A program made the position numbers and the translations under genes. Shown here in pieces: positions 1 to 7,440 of a stretch of DNA of 18,328 nucleotides; position 1 is the stretch's first letter; every line of letters starts with the position of its first letter. Origin of the DNA: Nitrospirota bacterium (GTDB lineage: Bacteria; Nitrospirota_A; Leptospirillia; Leptospirillales; Leptospirillaceae); the NCBI GenBank assembly GCA_027415455.1, contig DAIBSV010000017.1, positions 1-18,328 of the forward strand, written 5' to 3'. The notes under the pieces were generated by a model. It was not told where the DNA came from, did not search any database, and worked only from the letters and a program-made list of their open reading frames with translations.

Positions 1-442
1 GAAGGGCCACCCCCCGGTGAAAGGGGCGCAGTTCTCCGTCCCGGGAGCGGGTCCCTTCGGGAAAGATTCCCAGGACCCCGCCCTGGCGGAGAACCTCCTC
101 GGAAAAGGAAAGGGCCTTCCGGTCTCCCTCGCCCCGGGCGATGGGAAATCCTCCGAGGGAGAGGAGAAATCGGGCAAGCAAGGGGTTCGCGAAGAGTTCA
201 GGCTTGGCGGGAAAGCGCGACTCCCGGGGAATGGCGTATCCCAGAAGGGGAACATCGAGCAAGGAGAGGTGGTTCGCGGCCACGATCACCCCTCCGGAGG
301 AAGGAAGATGTTCCTGTCCTGTAATGGTCACGGGGAGGAGGCTCCGGAAGACCCCTCCGGCCAGAATGCGGAAGGATCGGTAAAAAAAGGTGGGCCAGAT
401 CGTCCCTGGAGGCGGGATTATCGGTAGCGCGCGACGATCCAT
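1..442 (-). CDS. plsC: 1-acyl-sn-glycerol-3-phosphate acyltransferase (PlsC/LPLAT family), 3' end cut by window edge
   Basis: This enzyme would acylate lysophosphatidic acid to phosphatidic acid at the inner membrane. I translated the first 147 codons by hand; the frame stays open to the window edge, so the C-terminus is missing. The two family motifs are clear: NHLSLLD at residues 57-63 (the catalytic NHxxxxD box) and FPEGTRS at 127-133 (glycerol-phosphate binding), with the usual spacing of about 70 residues. The start is the only in-frame ATG, at 442. It lies inside the end of cmk (25-nt overlap) and has only a weak purine-rich stretch before it, so translation is probably coupled to cmk. 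cmk followed by plsC is a common bacterial gene order. Function is confident from the motifs; the exact acyl-acceptor specificity and the start codon are less certain. Confidence 0.9.
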   Translation of the reverse strand, partial: MDRRALPIIPPPGTIWPTFFYRSFRILAGGVFRSLLPVTITGQEHLPSSGGVIVAANHLSLLDVPLLGYAIPRESRFPAKPELFANPLLARFLLSLGGFPIARGEGDRKALSFSEEVLRQGGVLGIFPEGTRSRDGELRPFHRGVAL

Positions 443-1092
443 GTCACCGCTTCGTCGATCGTGAGATGTGTGGTGTCGAGGCGGAGGGCGTCCGGAGCCG
501 GAACGAGGGGAGAGATGGGGCGATCCCGGTCCCTGCGGTCCCGTTCGAGGATGTCCGACAGGATGGTTTCGAGCGGGCGATGGTCTCCCCGGGCCTCGAG
601 ATCCTTCTGGCGACGTATGGCCCGGACCCGGGGATCGGCCTCCAGAAAGATCTTGAGGCGCGCCTCCGGCATGATCACCGTTCCGATGTCCCGGCCGTCC
701 ATGACGATCCGGCCTCCGAGGGCGAGCCTTCTCTGGAGATCGAAGAGTGCCTTCCGGACTTTTGGCCAGGCCGAGACGCGGGAGGCCAGGTGCCCCACCT
801 CCTCGCTCCGGAGATGGTCCGTCACATCGAGGCCCCCGATGGAGACCCTTGCCCCAGAGGGTCCCGGGGCGACGGTGATGTCGAGGGCTCCGAGGATCCT
901 TGCGACCTCCGGATCCTCCTCGCTCCTGTGGGCCGCCCCGGCCGACAGGAGCGCCAGGGCGACGGCGCGGTAGAGCGACCCGGTGTCGAGAAAGACGAAA
1001 CCAAGACGGCGGGCCACCTCCCGGGCCAATGTTGATTTCCCGGAGCTGGCCGGCCCGTCGATCGCGACGGCGTCGATCCTGACCTCGCTCAA
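418..1092 (-). CDS. cmk: Cytidylate kinase (CMP/dCMP kinase)
   Basis: Transfers phosphate from ATP to CMP or dCMP in pyrimidine nucleotide supply; cytosolic. The P-loop GPASSGKST lies at residues 13-21, followed by the family's FLDTGSLYRA segment, a VTDHLRSEEV...VRKALFDLQR region, and MDGRDIGTVIMPEA with the basic RAIRR stretch typical of the CMP kinase lid. The product is 224 aa, normal for Cmk. The same frame is open far upstream (to 1743), but that part is arginine/proline/glycine-rich shadow of aroA. I chose the TTG at 1092 because it gives the normal N-terminus and overlaps the aroA stop codon as TTGA; there is no ATG or GTG nearby. It sits in the aromatic operon between aroA and plsC, an arrangement seen in many bacteria. 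Its membership is probably for co-expression and not for a pathway link. Confidence 0.93.
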   Translation of the reverse strand: MSEVRIDAVAIDGPASSGKSTLAREVARRLGFVFLDTGSLYRAVALALLSAGAAHRSEEDPEVARILGALDITVAPGPSGARVSIGGLDVTDHLRSEEVGHLASRVSAWPKVRKALFDLQRRLALGGRIVMDGRDIGTVIMPEARLKIFLEADPRVRAIRRQKDLEARGDHRPLETILSDILERDRRDRDRPISPLVPAPDALRLDTTHLTIDEAVTWIVARYR

Positions 1093-2429
1093 GGACGGGC
1101 CACCGCATTGAAAAGGGCGGGAAATCCGGGAAAGGAGGTCTCCACGAAGTCCGTTCCCGTGATCAGAAGGGACTCGCCCCGCGGAAGGCGGGTCGCCAGG
1201 ACCGCCATGGCCATCGCGATCCGGTGGTCGTGGCGGCTGTCTATCCGTCCTCCCCGGAGAACCCGATCCGGGCCCAGGCCCAGAACCGCAAGGCCGTCGG
1301 GAAACTCCTCGACCGTCACGCCAACCGTGCGGAGAGCGGCCACCATGGCTGCGATGCGGTCGGACTCCTTCACCCGGAGTTCCCCAGCTCCCCGGATCTC
1401 GGTGCGCCCGTTCGCGAAAGCCGCCAGAACGGCGAGCACGGGAATCTCGTCGATGGCGGAAGGGATCATCGAGAGGGGAACGGTGCAGGAGGAGAGCTCC
1501 CGGAAGGAGACCCCGAGAGTCCCGAAGGGTTCGCCTCCCTCTCCGGCGGGATCGGGCCGGCTGTCGATCGCGGCTCCCATAAGGGAGAGAATGTCCAGAA
1601 AGGCCGTCCGGGTCGGATTGAGCCCCACCCCGGAAAGTGTCAGGGCCGATCCCGGAACGAGAAGGGCCAGGGCGATGAAGAAGGCGGCCGAGGAGATGTC
1701 CCCGGGAACCACGATATCCGTTCCGGCGAGTTCGGAGGGCCATACCGTCACGCGGTTTTCCCGAACTTCGACACGTCCCCCGAATCGGGGAAGAAGGCGT
1801 TCGGTGTGGTCGCGGGTCTGAACCTCCTCGATCACCGTCGACGGACCACTCGCGGAGAGTCCCGCGAGGAGGATGGCGGACTTGACCTGGGCCGACCGGT
1901 GAACGTTGTCGTAGGTGATTGGGGAAAGCCGTGCTCCCCGGACGGACAGGGGAAGGAGACTTCCATCCTTTCGTCCGTCGAGGAGGGCTCCCATCCGGGA
2001 CAGGGGTTCGGTGACCCGGCGCATCGGACGGGAGCGGAGACTTTCGTCTCCCGTCAGGACCCGGAATCCCGGGACGCCGGAGAGAAGGCCCGTCATGAGA
2101 CGCACGGCGGTTCCGGAGTTGCCGAAGTCGAGGACGTCCCTGGGCTCCGAGAGCTGCGACAGCCCCGGACTTTCAAGAATCAGGCGATGGGGGGAGATCC
2201 GGTCCACGCCCACTCCCATGGAAAGGAAGGCCCGGAGGGTTCCCTCGCAGTCGGCGGAATTGAGAAATCCGGTTATTTCGGTCCGGCCTCTGGCGATGCC
2301 GCCGAAAATGACGGCGCGGTGGGAGACGGACTTGTCTCCCGGAGGCCGCAGCTCTCCCGAGACCGATCCGGCCCTCTCCACCTGATAGGTGCCGTGAAGG
2401 GCTCCTCCGCGGCATTCCTGGAGGATCAT
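1089..2429 (-). CDS. aroA: 3-phosphoshikimate 1-carboxyvinyltransferase (EPSP synthase)
   Basis: Condenses shikimate-3-phosphate with phosphoenolpyruvate to EPSP, the sixth step of the shikimate pathway; cytosolic. The 446-aa product has the expected motifs in order: PGDKSVSHRA (30-39), DFGNSGTAVRLM (101-112), RPMRRV (134-139), SAQVKSAILLAGL (179-191), TRDHTERLL (205-213), PGDISSAAFF (242-251), NPTR (271-274), DEIPVLAV (328-335), RVKESDR (352-358) and DHRIAMAMAV (401-410). All four short motifs used to define class II EPSP synthases (GDKx, SAQxK, RxHxE, NxTR) are present, while the PEP-site Gly in GNSGTA is kept. The ATG at 2429 overlaps the tyrA stop as ATGA, and the stop overlaps the cmk start, so translation is probably coupled on both sides. 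The open frame upstream of 2429 is shadow of tyrA. Confidence 0.97.
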   Translation of the reverse strand: MILQECRGGALHGTYQVERAGSVSGELRPPGDKSVSHRAVIFGGIARGRTEITGFLNSADCEGTLRAFLSMGVGVDRISPHRLILESPGLSQLSEPRDVLDFGNSGTAVRLMTGLLSGVPGFRVLTGDESLRSRPMRRVTEPLSRMGALLDGRKDGSLLPLSVRGARLSPITYDNVHRSAQVKSAILLAGLSASGPSTVIEEVQTRDHTERLLPRFGGRVEVRENRVTVWPSELAGTDIVVPGDISSAAFFIALALLVPGSALTLSGVGLNPTRTAFLDILSLMGAAIDSRPDPAGEGGEPFGTLGVSFRELSSCTVPLSMIPSAIDEIPVLAVLAAFANGRTEIRGAGELRVKESDRIAAMVAALRTVGVTVEEFPDGLAVLGLGPDRVLRGGRIDSRHDHRIAMAMAVLATRLPRGESLLITGTDFVETSFPGFPALFNAVARP

Positions 2430-3316
2430 GGAGCGCCGCCCCCGGAAAGGGGGTGGGTCCATTCGGAGAGGAGGCGGAGCAGGGAGTCCTCCTCCCCCTT
2501 CTGCAGGATCTCCCGGAGGATCCCCAGCTCCCGGTCGAAACGGTCGATCGCGTCGAGGAGAATGGTGCGGTTCTGGGAGAAGATGTCCGCCCACAGATCG
2601 GGGGAACTCCGGGCGATCCGGAGAATGTCGGAGAAGCTGCCCCCCTTCTGGCTCCTCCAGTCGAATCCCGGATAGCGGTTCTCCCGGCGCACCTTTTCGG
2701 CGAGGTCGAGAAGACAGTAGGCGAGAACATGGGGGAGGTGGCTTATGTGGGCGACGATGCCGTCGTGGTCGGATGCCGAGACCGGAACGGTCCGGGCCCC
2801 CAGGATTTCCCAAAGATCCGAGAGCTTGCCGATCGAGGCGGTTTCCCCCGAAAAAGGGGTTAGAAATACGGTTCTTCCGGAAAAAAGGGTCGCCCGCGCC
2901 TCGGCGATCCCCGTCTTTTCGCTTCCGGCCATCGGATGGGAGCTCACGTAGAGGGGAAGAGCCTCCCGGAAGGCGCTCCGATAGGTTTCGTACAGGCTTC
3001 CCTTCACCGAGGCGAGGTCGGTCACGACAGCGGCGGAACTGCGCGTCCCGGCGATCTCCCTCCAGACCTCCGGAATGGCGCGGGGAGGAACCGCAAGAAC
3101 CACGAGATCGGCTCCAGAAACCGCCGCGGCGTTATCCTCCTCAAAACGGTCGATCCACCCGCGTTCGAGGGCCAGTCTCCGGTCTTCGGGGTTCCGGGTC
3201 GTCCCGACGGTCTCCGGCGGGAGGGGAAGGGACTTGAGGGCCCCCGCCAGGGAGCCGCCCATCAGACCCGTTCCGAGAATGGCGACCTTCCGGAAGGGAA
3301 AGGCCCCCTGGGACAT
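2426..3316 (-). CDS. tyrA: Prephenate dehydrogenase
   Basis: Oxidatively decarboxylates prephenate to 4-hydroxyphenylpyruvate, the committed step to tyrosine. The Rossmann nucleotide-binding loop is ILGTGLMGGS at residues 13-22. Also visible are VTDLASVKGSL (98-108), SSHPMAGSEKTG (125-136, with the conserved His127) and DHDGIVAHISHLPHVLA (183-199), all hallmarks of the family. At 296 aa it is a monofunctional TyrA core: there is no fused chorismate mutase and no C-terminal ACT domain, so feedback by tyrosine is more likely exerted at AroF. The ATG at 3316 shares its first base with the last base of the aroF stop (TGATG), and its stop overlaps aroA. Arogenate cannot be excluded as a substrate from sequence alone. 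Confidence 0.96.
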   Translation of the reverse strand: MSQGAFPFRKVAILGTGLMGGSLAGALKSLPLPPETVGTTRNPEDRRLALERGWIDRFEEDNAAAVSGADLVVLAVPPRAIPEVWREIAGTRSSAAVVTDLASVKGSLYETYRSAFREALPLYVSSHPMAGSEKTGIAEARATLFSGRTVFLTPFSGETASIGKLSDLWEILGARTVPVSASDHDGIVAHISHLPHVLAYCLLDLAEKVRRENRYPGFDWRSQKGGSFSDILRIARSSPDLWADIFSQNRTILLDAIDRFDRELGILREILQKGEEDSLLRLLSEWTHPLSGGGAP

Positions 3317-4335
3317 CAGGCGAGGGACCGGCCGACAGCGCCTGCCACCCTGCGTACCTCGGCCATCAGTTGGTCGAACTTGTCGGGGATGAGGGACTCC
3401 TCACCGTCGGAGAAGGCCTGCTCGGGATTGTTGTGAACTTCCACCATGAGAGCGTCGCAGCCGGCGGCCACTCCGGCCCGGGCCATGGGAATCACAAGAT
3501 CCCAGCGGCCGGTGCCGTGGCTCGGATCGACAAGGACGGGTAGATGGGTCAGGCTCTTGAGGACCGGAACGGCGTTCAGATCCAGCGTGTTTCGCGTCAT
3601 GGTCTCGAAGGTCCGGATGCCCCGTTCGCAGAGGATGATCTCCTGGTTCCCCCGGGAGGCGATGTATTCGGCCGCCATCAGGAACTCCTTGATCGTGGCG
3701 GAAAGCCCCCGCTTCAGGAGGACCGGCTTGCTCACCTCCCCCACCTCGAAGAGGAGCCGGAAGTTCTGCATGTTCCGGGCCCCGATCTGGATGATGTCGG
3801 TATATTTCATCATCGCCGGGAGATCCCGGGGATCCATAAGCTCGGTGATGACGAGGAGCCCCGTCTTTTCGCGGGCCTTCGCCAGATGCTCGAGCCCCTC
3901 CTCCCCGAGCCCCTGGAAGGTATAGGGACTGGTCCGCGGCTTGAAGGCGCCTCCGCGAAGGATTTTCGCCCCGGCCTTCTTGACCCGCTCGGCGACATAG
4001 AGCAGCTGCTCTTCGGACTCCACCGCGCAGGGGCCCGCCATCACCTGGATCTCTGGGCCTCCGATGACGACCCCGTTCGGGAAGGTGATCAGTGTGTCCT
4101 GCTTGCGGAACTCCCGGCTCACGAGCTTGAAGGGCTGGAGGATCTTGTGGACCGATTCGACACCGGGGAAGGCCCCCAGCGGGACTTCCGCCAGGACGCG
4201 CTCGTCTCCGATCGCGCCGAGGACGGTCCTCTCCTTCCCGCGAGAGACGTTGACACCCAGCCCTTTCGCCTTGATGGCGTCCGATACGCGCTCGAGATCC
4301 TGCGGCGTGGCTTCGGGTTTCATGACGATGATCAT
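3316..4335 (-). CDS. aroF: 3-deoxy-7-phosphoheptulonate (DAHP) synthase with N-terminal ferredoxin-like regulatory domain
   Basis: Condenses phosphoenolpyruvate and erythrose-4-phosphate to DAHP, the entry step of the shikimate pathway. The 339-aa protein aligns well from memory with the Thermotoga maritima enzyme (AroAI-beta/KDO8P-synthase-like type). It has an N-terminal ferredoxin-like domain (about 1-70, beginning [10 protein letters not shown]), the linker FKLVSREF, and a TIM barrel with [45 protein letters not shown] and VDPSHGTGR. The metal ligands appear to be Cys103, His273, Glu299 and Asp310. In the Thermotoga enzyme the N-terminal domain mediates tyrosine inhibition, so the same is inferred here. 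AAGGAG at 4341-4346 lies 5 nt before the ATG at 4335, so this gene has its own strong ribosome binding site 32 nt after pheA. Confidence 0.97.
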   Translation of the reverse strand: MIIVMKPEATPQDLERVSDAIKAKGLGVNVSRGKERTVLGAIGDERVLAEVPLGAFPGVESVHKILQPFKLVSREFRKQDTLITFPNGVVIGGPEIQVMAGPCAVESEEQLLYVAERVKKAGAKILRGGAFKPRTSPYTFQGLGEEGLEHLAKAREKTGLLVITELMDPRDLPAMMKYTDIIQIGARNMQNFRLLFEVGEVSKPVLLKRGLSATIKEFLMAAEYIASRGNQEIILCERGIRTFETMTRNTLDLNAVPVLKSLTHLPVLVDPSHGTGRWDLVIPMARAGVAAGCDALMVEVHNNPEQAFSDGEESLIPDKFDQLMAEVRRVAGAVGRSLA

Positions 4336-4340
4336 GGCTT

Positions 4341-4346
4341 CTCCTT
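4341..4346 (-). promoter_or_regulatory. Strong Shine-Dalgarno of aroF
   Basis: AAGGAG on the minus strand, 5 nt upstream of the ATG at 4335. It selects this ATG over a second in-frame ATG four codons downstream. It is the best-matched ribosome binding site within the aromatic operon, where the later genes rely on overlapping stops and starts. Confidence 0.75.
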
Positions 4347-4367
4347 CAGATTTGGCCTTTGGGGACT

Positions 4368-5510
4368 TCAGCGGCGGTCACCGGATGTGCCGACGGCCTG
4401 TCCATATCCCGACTTTCTCTTTTCCTCCGAGACCGGGTACGATCCAAGGATTTTAACATAAGGACAGAGATCTTGTAATTTCAAAAGGAGGGTCTGGATA
4501 TGGCTGTCCTTCTGGTGTCCCTCGAGATCCATGAAGAAGATGTAGTCCCAGGCCTTCTTCTTGGAGGGGCGGCTCTCGAGGCGGGTGAGGTTCACGTTGT
4601 GGGCGGCGATGAGCTCGAGAATCGAGGAAAGGGCTCCGACCCGGTCGATGATCGAGACCATGAGGGAGGTCTGGTCATGGGCGGTGGGGTCGGGGGTTCC
4701 CTCCCCGATGACGAGGAAGCGCGTCTGGTTGTCCTGATGGTCCTCGATATGGCGCCGGAGGACCGGAACGTTGTAGACGTCCGCCGCCATCTCGCCGGCG
4801 ATCGCCGCGGACTGGCTCTCGTCCTGGAGAGAAAGCTCCACGGCCCGGGTATTGCTCGTCGTCTCGACCGTCGGCACGTTGGGAAGATAATGGGAGAGGA
4901 ATCCCCGGCACTGGGCCAGCGACTGGGGATGGGCGAAGACCGTCCTGATGTGCTCGATGCCGGGGGCCCGGGAGAGGAGGCAGTGGTGGATCGGAAGAAT
5001 GACCTCGCCGTTGATCCTGAGATCGGTCTCGACGAGGGTGTCGAGGGTGTAGTTGACCATTCCCTCGGTGGAATTCTCGATCGGGACCACCCCGTAGGCC
5101 GCCTCCCGCCGCTCCACGCACCGGAAGACCTCCCGGACCGTCGACATCGAGAGATGCTTCGAGGAGGAGCCGAAGTACTTGAGGGAGGCCTGATGGGTGT
5201 AGGAAGCGGGGGGGCCCAGGTAGGCGACGACCAGCGGCTCCTCCAGGGACAGGCAGGCCGAGAGGATCTCCCGGAAGATATGCTTCAGGACAGGGCGGGG
5301 AAAAGGGGCGACCTCGACCCGCTCCAGACGGTCGAAAATCTCCTGTTCCCGGGCGATGACATGAAACGGAAGACCCCGCTCCTTCTTGTAGAGGCCCACC
5401 TGGTGGGCGAGCTTCGCCCGCTTCTGGAGAAGGGTGACGATCTCGCCGTCGATGGCGTCGATTCCCTGGCGGAGCTCCGAAATGTCGCGCGGATTGTCGG
5501 AGGATGTCAT
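4368..5510 (-). CDS. pheA: Bifunctional chorismate mutase / prephenate dehydratase (P-protein)
   Basis: Converts chorismate to prephenate and then to phenylpyruvate for phenylalanine synthesis. The 380-aa protein shows three parts. An AroQ-type chorismate mutase spans about 8-90 ([20 protein letters not shown], then REQEIFDRL). The prephenate dehydratase spans about 93-270 ([23 protein letters not shown], and the catalytic TRF at 263-265 in NQTRFLVIG). A C-terminal ACT domain spans about 281-360, with GALSSILE and ESRP at 312-315, the phenylalanine-binding signature region. It should therefore be feedback-inhibited by phenylalanine. The start at 5510 lies 8 nt after the yebC stop; AGGGAG at 5524-5529 is a rather distant ribosome binding site (13 nt). 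Downstream, aroF follows after 32 nt. Confidence 0.97.
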   Translation of the reverse strand: MTSSDNPRDISELRQGIDAIDGEIVTLLQKRAKLAHQVGLYKKERGLPFHVIAREQEIFDRLERVEVAPFPRPVLKHIFREILSACLSLEEPLVVAYLGPPASYTHQASLKYFGSSSKHLSMSTVREVFRCVERREAAYGVVPIENSTEGMVNYTLDTLVETDLRINGEVILPIHHCLLSRAPGIEHIRTVFAHPQSLAQCRGFLSHYLPNVPTVETTSNTRAVELSLQDESQSAAIAGEMAADVYNVPVLRRHIEDHQDNQTRFLVIGEGTPDPTAHDQTSLMVSIIDRVGALSSILELIAAHNVNLTRLESRPSKKKAWDYIFFMDLEGHQKDSHIQTLLLKLQDLCPYVKILGSYPVSEEKRKSGYGQAVGTSGDRR

Positions 5511-5518
5511 GGAAGGGC

Positions 5519-6274
5519 TCAGGCTCCCTGGGAGAGGGATTCGAGCACATCGACGGGAATGTCGAAATTGGCGTAGACGTGCTGGACGTCGTCGTGGTCC
5601 TCGAGCGCCTCCATGAGGCGGACCATCGCCTGCGCGTCCTTGCCTTCGAGAGGGACGGTCACCTGGGGGATCATGGTGACTTCGGCGAACGGGGTCGCGA
5701 GGCCCGCCGCGCGCACGGCGTCAAGAACCTGCTGGAAGTCCTGGGGCCCCGTAACCACTTCGAATACGTCGTCCGACTGACGGACGTCCTCGGCTCCTGC
5801 GCCCAGGACGATCTCCATCAGACGGTCTTCGGAAACTCCCGAGACCGGCGTGGTGATGAGTCCCTTCTGGTCGAACATCCAGGCGACGCAGCCGTTTTCC
5901 CCGAGCGCCCCGCCGTTTTTCGAGAAGATGGAGCGGATCTCCGGAATGGTCCGGTTCTTGTTGTCGGTGGTGACCTTCAGGAGGATGGCCACTCCTTTCG
6001 GTCCGTGGCCTTCGTACTGGAGCTCCTCGTACACCGCCCCCGGGATCTCTCCCGTTCCCTTCTGGATGGCCTTCTTGATGTTGTCCATGGGCATGTTTTC
6101 TTCACGGGCCTTGGAAATGGCCGTTCGCAGGCGCGGATTGCCGTCCGGGTCCCCTCCCCCGATGCGGGCGGCGATCGAGATCTCCTTCGAGAGTCGGGTG
6201 AAGATCTTCCCTCTCTTGGAATCGATCAGAGCCTTCTTGTGCTTGGTGGTCGCCCACTTCGAATGTCCCGACAA
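5519..6274 (-). CDS. yebC: YebC/TACO1-family protein (translation factor or PmpR-type regulator)
   Basis: The 251-aa product begins MSGHSKWATTKHKKALIDSK and carries RIGGGDPDGNPRLRTAI, KAREENMPMDNIKKAIQKG, YEGHGPKGVAI, TDNKNRT and KNGGALGENGCVAWMF, the near-universal YebC signatures. Family members have been described as DNA-binding regulators (PmpR) and, more recently, as ribosome-associated factors that help difficult sequences such as proline runs through translation, as for human TACO1. Sequence does not choose between these roles. The start codon is TTG at 6274, which alone gives the conserved MSGHSKW N-terminus. AAAGGA at 6281-6286, 6 nt upstream, supports it. The gene heads the aromatic operon, with pheA starting 8 nt after its stop. 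The pairing more usually seen is with ruvC, so this position is notable. Confidence 0.95.
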   Translation of the reverse strand: MSGHSKWATTKHKKALIDSKRGKIFTRLSKEISIAARIGGGDPDGNPRLRTAISKAREENMPMDNIKKAIQKGTGEIPGAVYEELQYEGHGPKGVAILLKVTTDNKNRTIPEIRSIFSKNGGALGENGCVAWMFDQKGLITTPVSGVSEDRLMEIVLGAGAEDVRQSDDVFEVVTGPQDFQQVLDAVRAAGLATPFAEVTMIPQVTVPLEGKDAQAMVRLMEALEDHDDVQHVYANFDIPVDVLESLSQGA

Positions 6275-6324
6275 TTCGCGTCCTTTCCTCAGGTTGTCTT
6301 GTGGTCTTTTTTCATTTTACCGAT

Positions 6325-6353
6325 ATCTTATTAAAAAACACACCGATTTTCAA
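6325..6353 (-). promoter_or_regulatory. Sigma70-like promoter of the yebC-pheA-aroF-tyrA-aroA-cmk-plsC operon
   Basis: On the minus strand TTGAAA (6348-6353; 5 of 6 to TTGACA) is followed by a 17-nt spacer and TAAGAT (6325-6330; 4 of 6 to TATAAT). Transcription would begin near 6318, leaving a leader of about 44 nt before the TTG start of yebC. A second A/T-rich hexamer, TAAAAT at 6314-6319, has no convincing -35 partner. The -35 box lies inside the terminator hairpin of the upstream efflux operon and overlaps its last stop codon. Confidence 0.6.
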
Positions 6354-6357
6354 TCGG
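6333..6357 (-). terminator. Intrinsic terminator of the efflux operon
   Basis: On the minus strand a 6-bp perfect stem (CCGATT/AATCGG, 6352-6357 with 6343-6348) closes a 3-nt loop GAA. It is followed after TGTG by a run of six T (6333-6338). The stem includes the stop codon of the HlyD-type gene. The stem is short, so efficiency may be moderate, but position and T-run fit a rho-independent terminator. Confidence 0.65.
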
Positions 6358-7237
6358 GCCGGTGGTGGGTTCGGTCGATGATGGTCGCCGTCTGTCCCGC
6401 CACAAGCCGGATCCCGGGGGAAAGGGAGCCGAGACGGATGCGCACGGGAACCCTCTGGGCCAGCCGCACCCAGCTGAAGGTGGGGTTGACGCGGGGCACC
6501 GTCCCGGGTCGGTCTGTCCGCTCGAAGTCGGAGATCCCCCGCGAAATGCTTTCCACATGGCCGAAAATGGGGGGCGACACTCCCATCAGCCGGATTTCCA
6601 TCCGGTCCCCGACACGGATCGCGGGGATCTTCGTCTCCTCGAAATACCCGTCGACATAGAAGGAATCGCTGTCGACGAGAGCCACGACTCCCTTTCCCCG
6701 GCTGACGAAGTCCCCGGGGCGAAGGTGCATGTTGGTCACGTATCCGTTGACACGCGCCCGGACGGAGGAACGGGACAGGTCGATCTGGGCCCGGGTCATC
6801 TCGGCCAAAGCTTTTCGGTAGAGGGCCGTGGCTTCGAGAGCGCGGGCCCGCAGATTTTCCGTCTTTTCCTCGGTGGCGTTTCCCGTCCGGAGGAGCCGGG
6901 CGTACCTGCGGGCATCGTGGCGGGCCTCCCGCATCGCCGCGTACCGTTCCATCCAGACGGCCCGGGCGGAGGCCAGGGCGATGGAGAATCTTCGGGGATC
7001 GATCCGGAAGAGGACCTCCCCCCGGACGACCCGCTGGTTGTCCCGGACATCCACCTCGGTGACGAGTCCGGAGACGTCCGGGGCGACCGAAACCCAGTCG
7101 GCCCGGACCCGTCCGTCCCGCGTCCATGGTGTCACGCGGTCGTAATGCCAGAGAGCGTATCCCGCCATGACGCCCAGTAAGGCCAGGATTCCGGTCACGG
7201 TCGGGCGGATAAGACGGGAAAAGGGGGCAATCTTCAT
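6350..7237 (-). CDS. HlyD/AaeA-type membrane-fusion (periplasmic adaptor) subunit of an aromatic-acid-type efflux pump
   Basis: The 295-aa protein has one N-terminal membrane segment (about 11-31) followed by WTRDGRVRADWVSVAPDVSGLV (from 38), the barrel/lipoyl entry motif typical of AaeA-type adaptors. A charged alpha-helical hairpin spans about 82-150. The second lipoyl half (RSSVRARVNGYVTNMHLRPGDFV) spans about 156-178, then a beta-barrel containing RVNPTFSWVRLAQRVPVRI (249-267), a segment strongly conserved in AaeA relatives. The protein would bridge the FUSC permease to the outer envelope. Its ATG at 7237 overlaps the stop of the DUF1656 gene as ATGA, and an intrinsic terminator follows directly. 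Substrate is inferred from E. coli AaeAB (hydroxylated aromatic carboxylic acids); other small anionic substrates are possible. Confidence 0.9.
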   Translation of the reverse strand: MKIAPFSRLIRPTVTGILALLGVMAGYALWHYDRVTPWTRDGRVRADWVSVAPDVSGLVTEVDVRDNQRVVRGEVLFRIDPRRFSIALASARAVWMERYAAMREARHDARRYARLLRTGNATEEKTENLRARALEATALYRKALAEMTRAQIDLSRSSVRARVNGYVTNMHLRPGDFVSRGKGVVALVDSDSFYVDGYFEETKIPAIRVGDRMEIRLMGVSPPIFGHVESISRGISDFERTDRPGTVPRVNPTFSWVRLAQRVPVRIRLGSLSPGIRLVAGQTATIIDRTHHRPD

Positions 7238-7440
7238 AAAGAGAGTCTCCGGGCAAGTGAAACGAGAAGAAAGAGGAGGATCAGATAAATGGAGAGGTCG
7301 AACAGGGGGCGGTGCCAGACATGGACATAGACACCGAGACGGCCCAGCAGGACGCGAAGCAGAAGGAGCAGCAGGAAGGCCGCCACTCCCCAGAGAAGAA
7401 AAGGAGAGATAAAGAGTCCGAAGAAATCGATCTCCTTCAT
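7234..7440 (-). CDS. DUF1656/AaeX-like small inner-membrane protein
   Basis: A 68-aa protein with two hydrophobic segments (about 10-33 and 47-63) separated by a short loop with VYVHVWHRPLFDL. The opening MKEIDFFGLFISPFLLW and the RPLFDLSIY segment are typical of the DUF1656 family, which is almost always encoded between or beside FUSC permeases and HlyD-type adaptors (AaeX in E. coli). Its exact role is unknown; it is presumed an accessory part of the pump. Its start overlaps the FUSC stop and its stop overlaps the adaptor start, both as ATGA, so all three are very likely translated together. Confidence 0.9.
   Translation of the reverse strand: MKEIDFFGLFISPFLLWGVAAFLLLLLLRVLLGRLGVYVHVWHRPLFDLSIYLILLFLLVSLARRLSL

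Noticed and set aside
1093..1743. Upstream extension of the cmk frame (a 441-codon open frame from 1743)
   Set aside because: The extra sequence is Arg/Gly/Pro-rich and lies over aroA in another frame. Cmk normally begins just before the P-loop, as with the TTG at 1092.
2430..2813. Upstream extension of the aroA frame to 2813
   Set aside because: It overlaps tyrA in another frame and is low-complexity Arg/Pro. The ATG at 2429 gives a normal EPSP synthase N-terminus and an ATGA junction.
2936..4461. Long plus-strand open frames antisense to tyrA, aroF and pheA
   Set aside because: They are antisense to well-identified genes, lack ribosome binding sites and show no family motifs; such frames are usual in GC-rich DNA.
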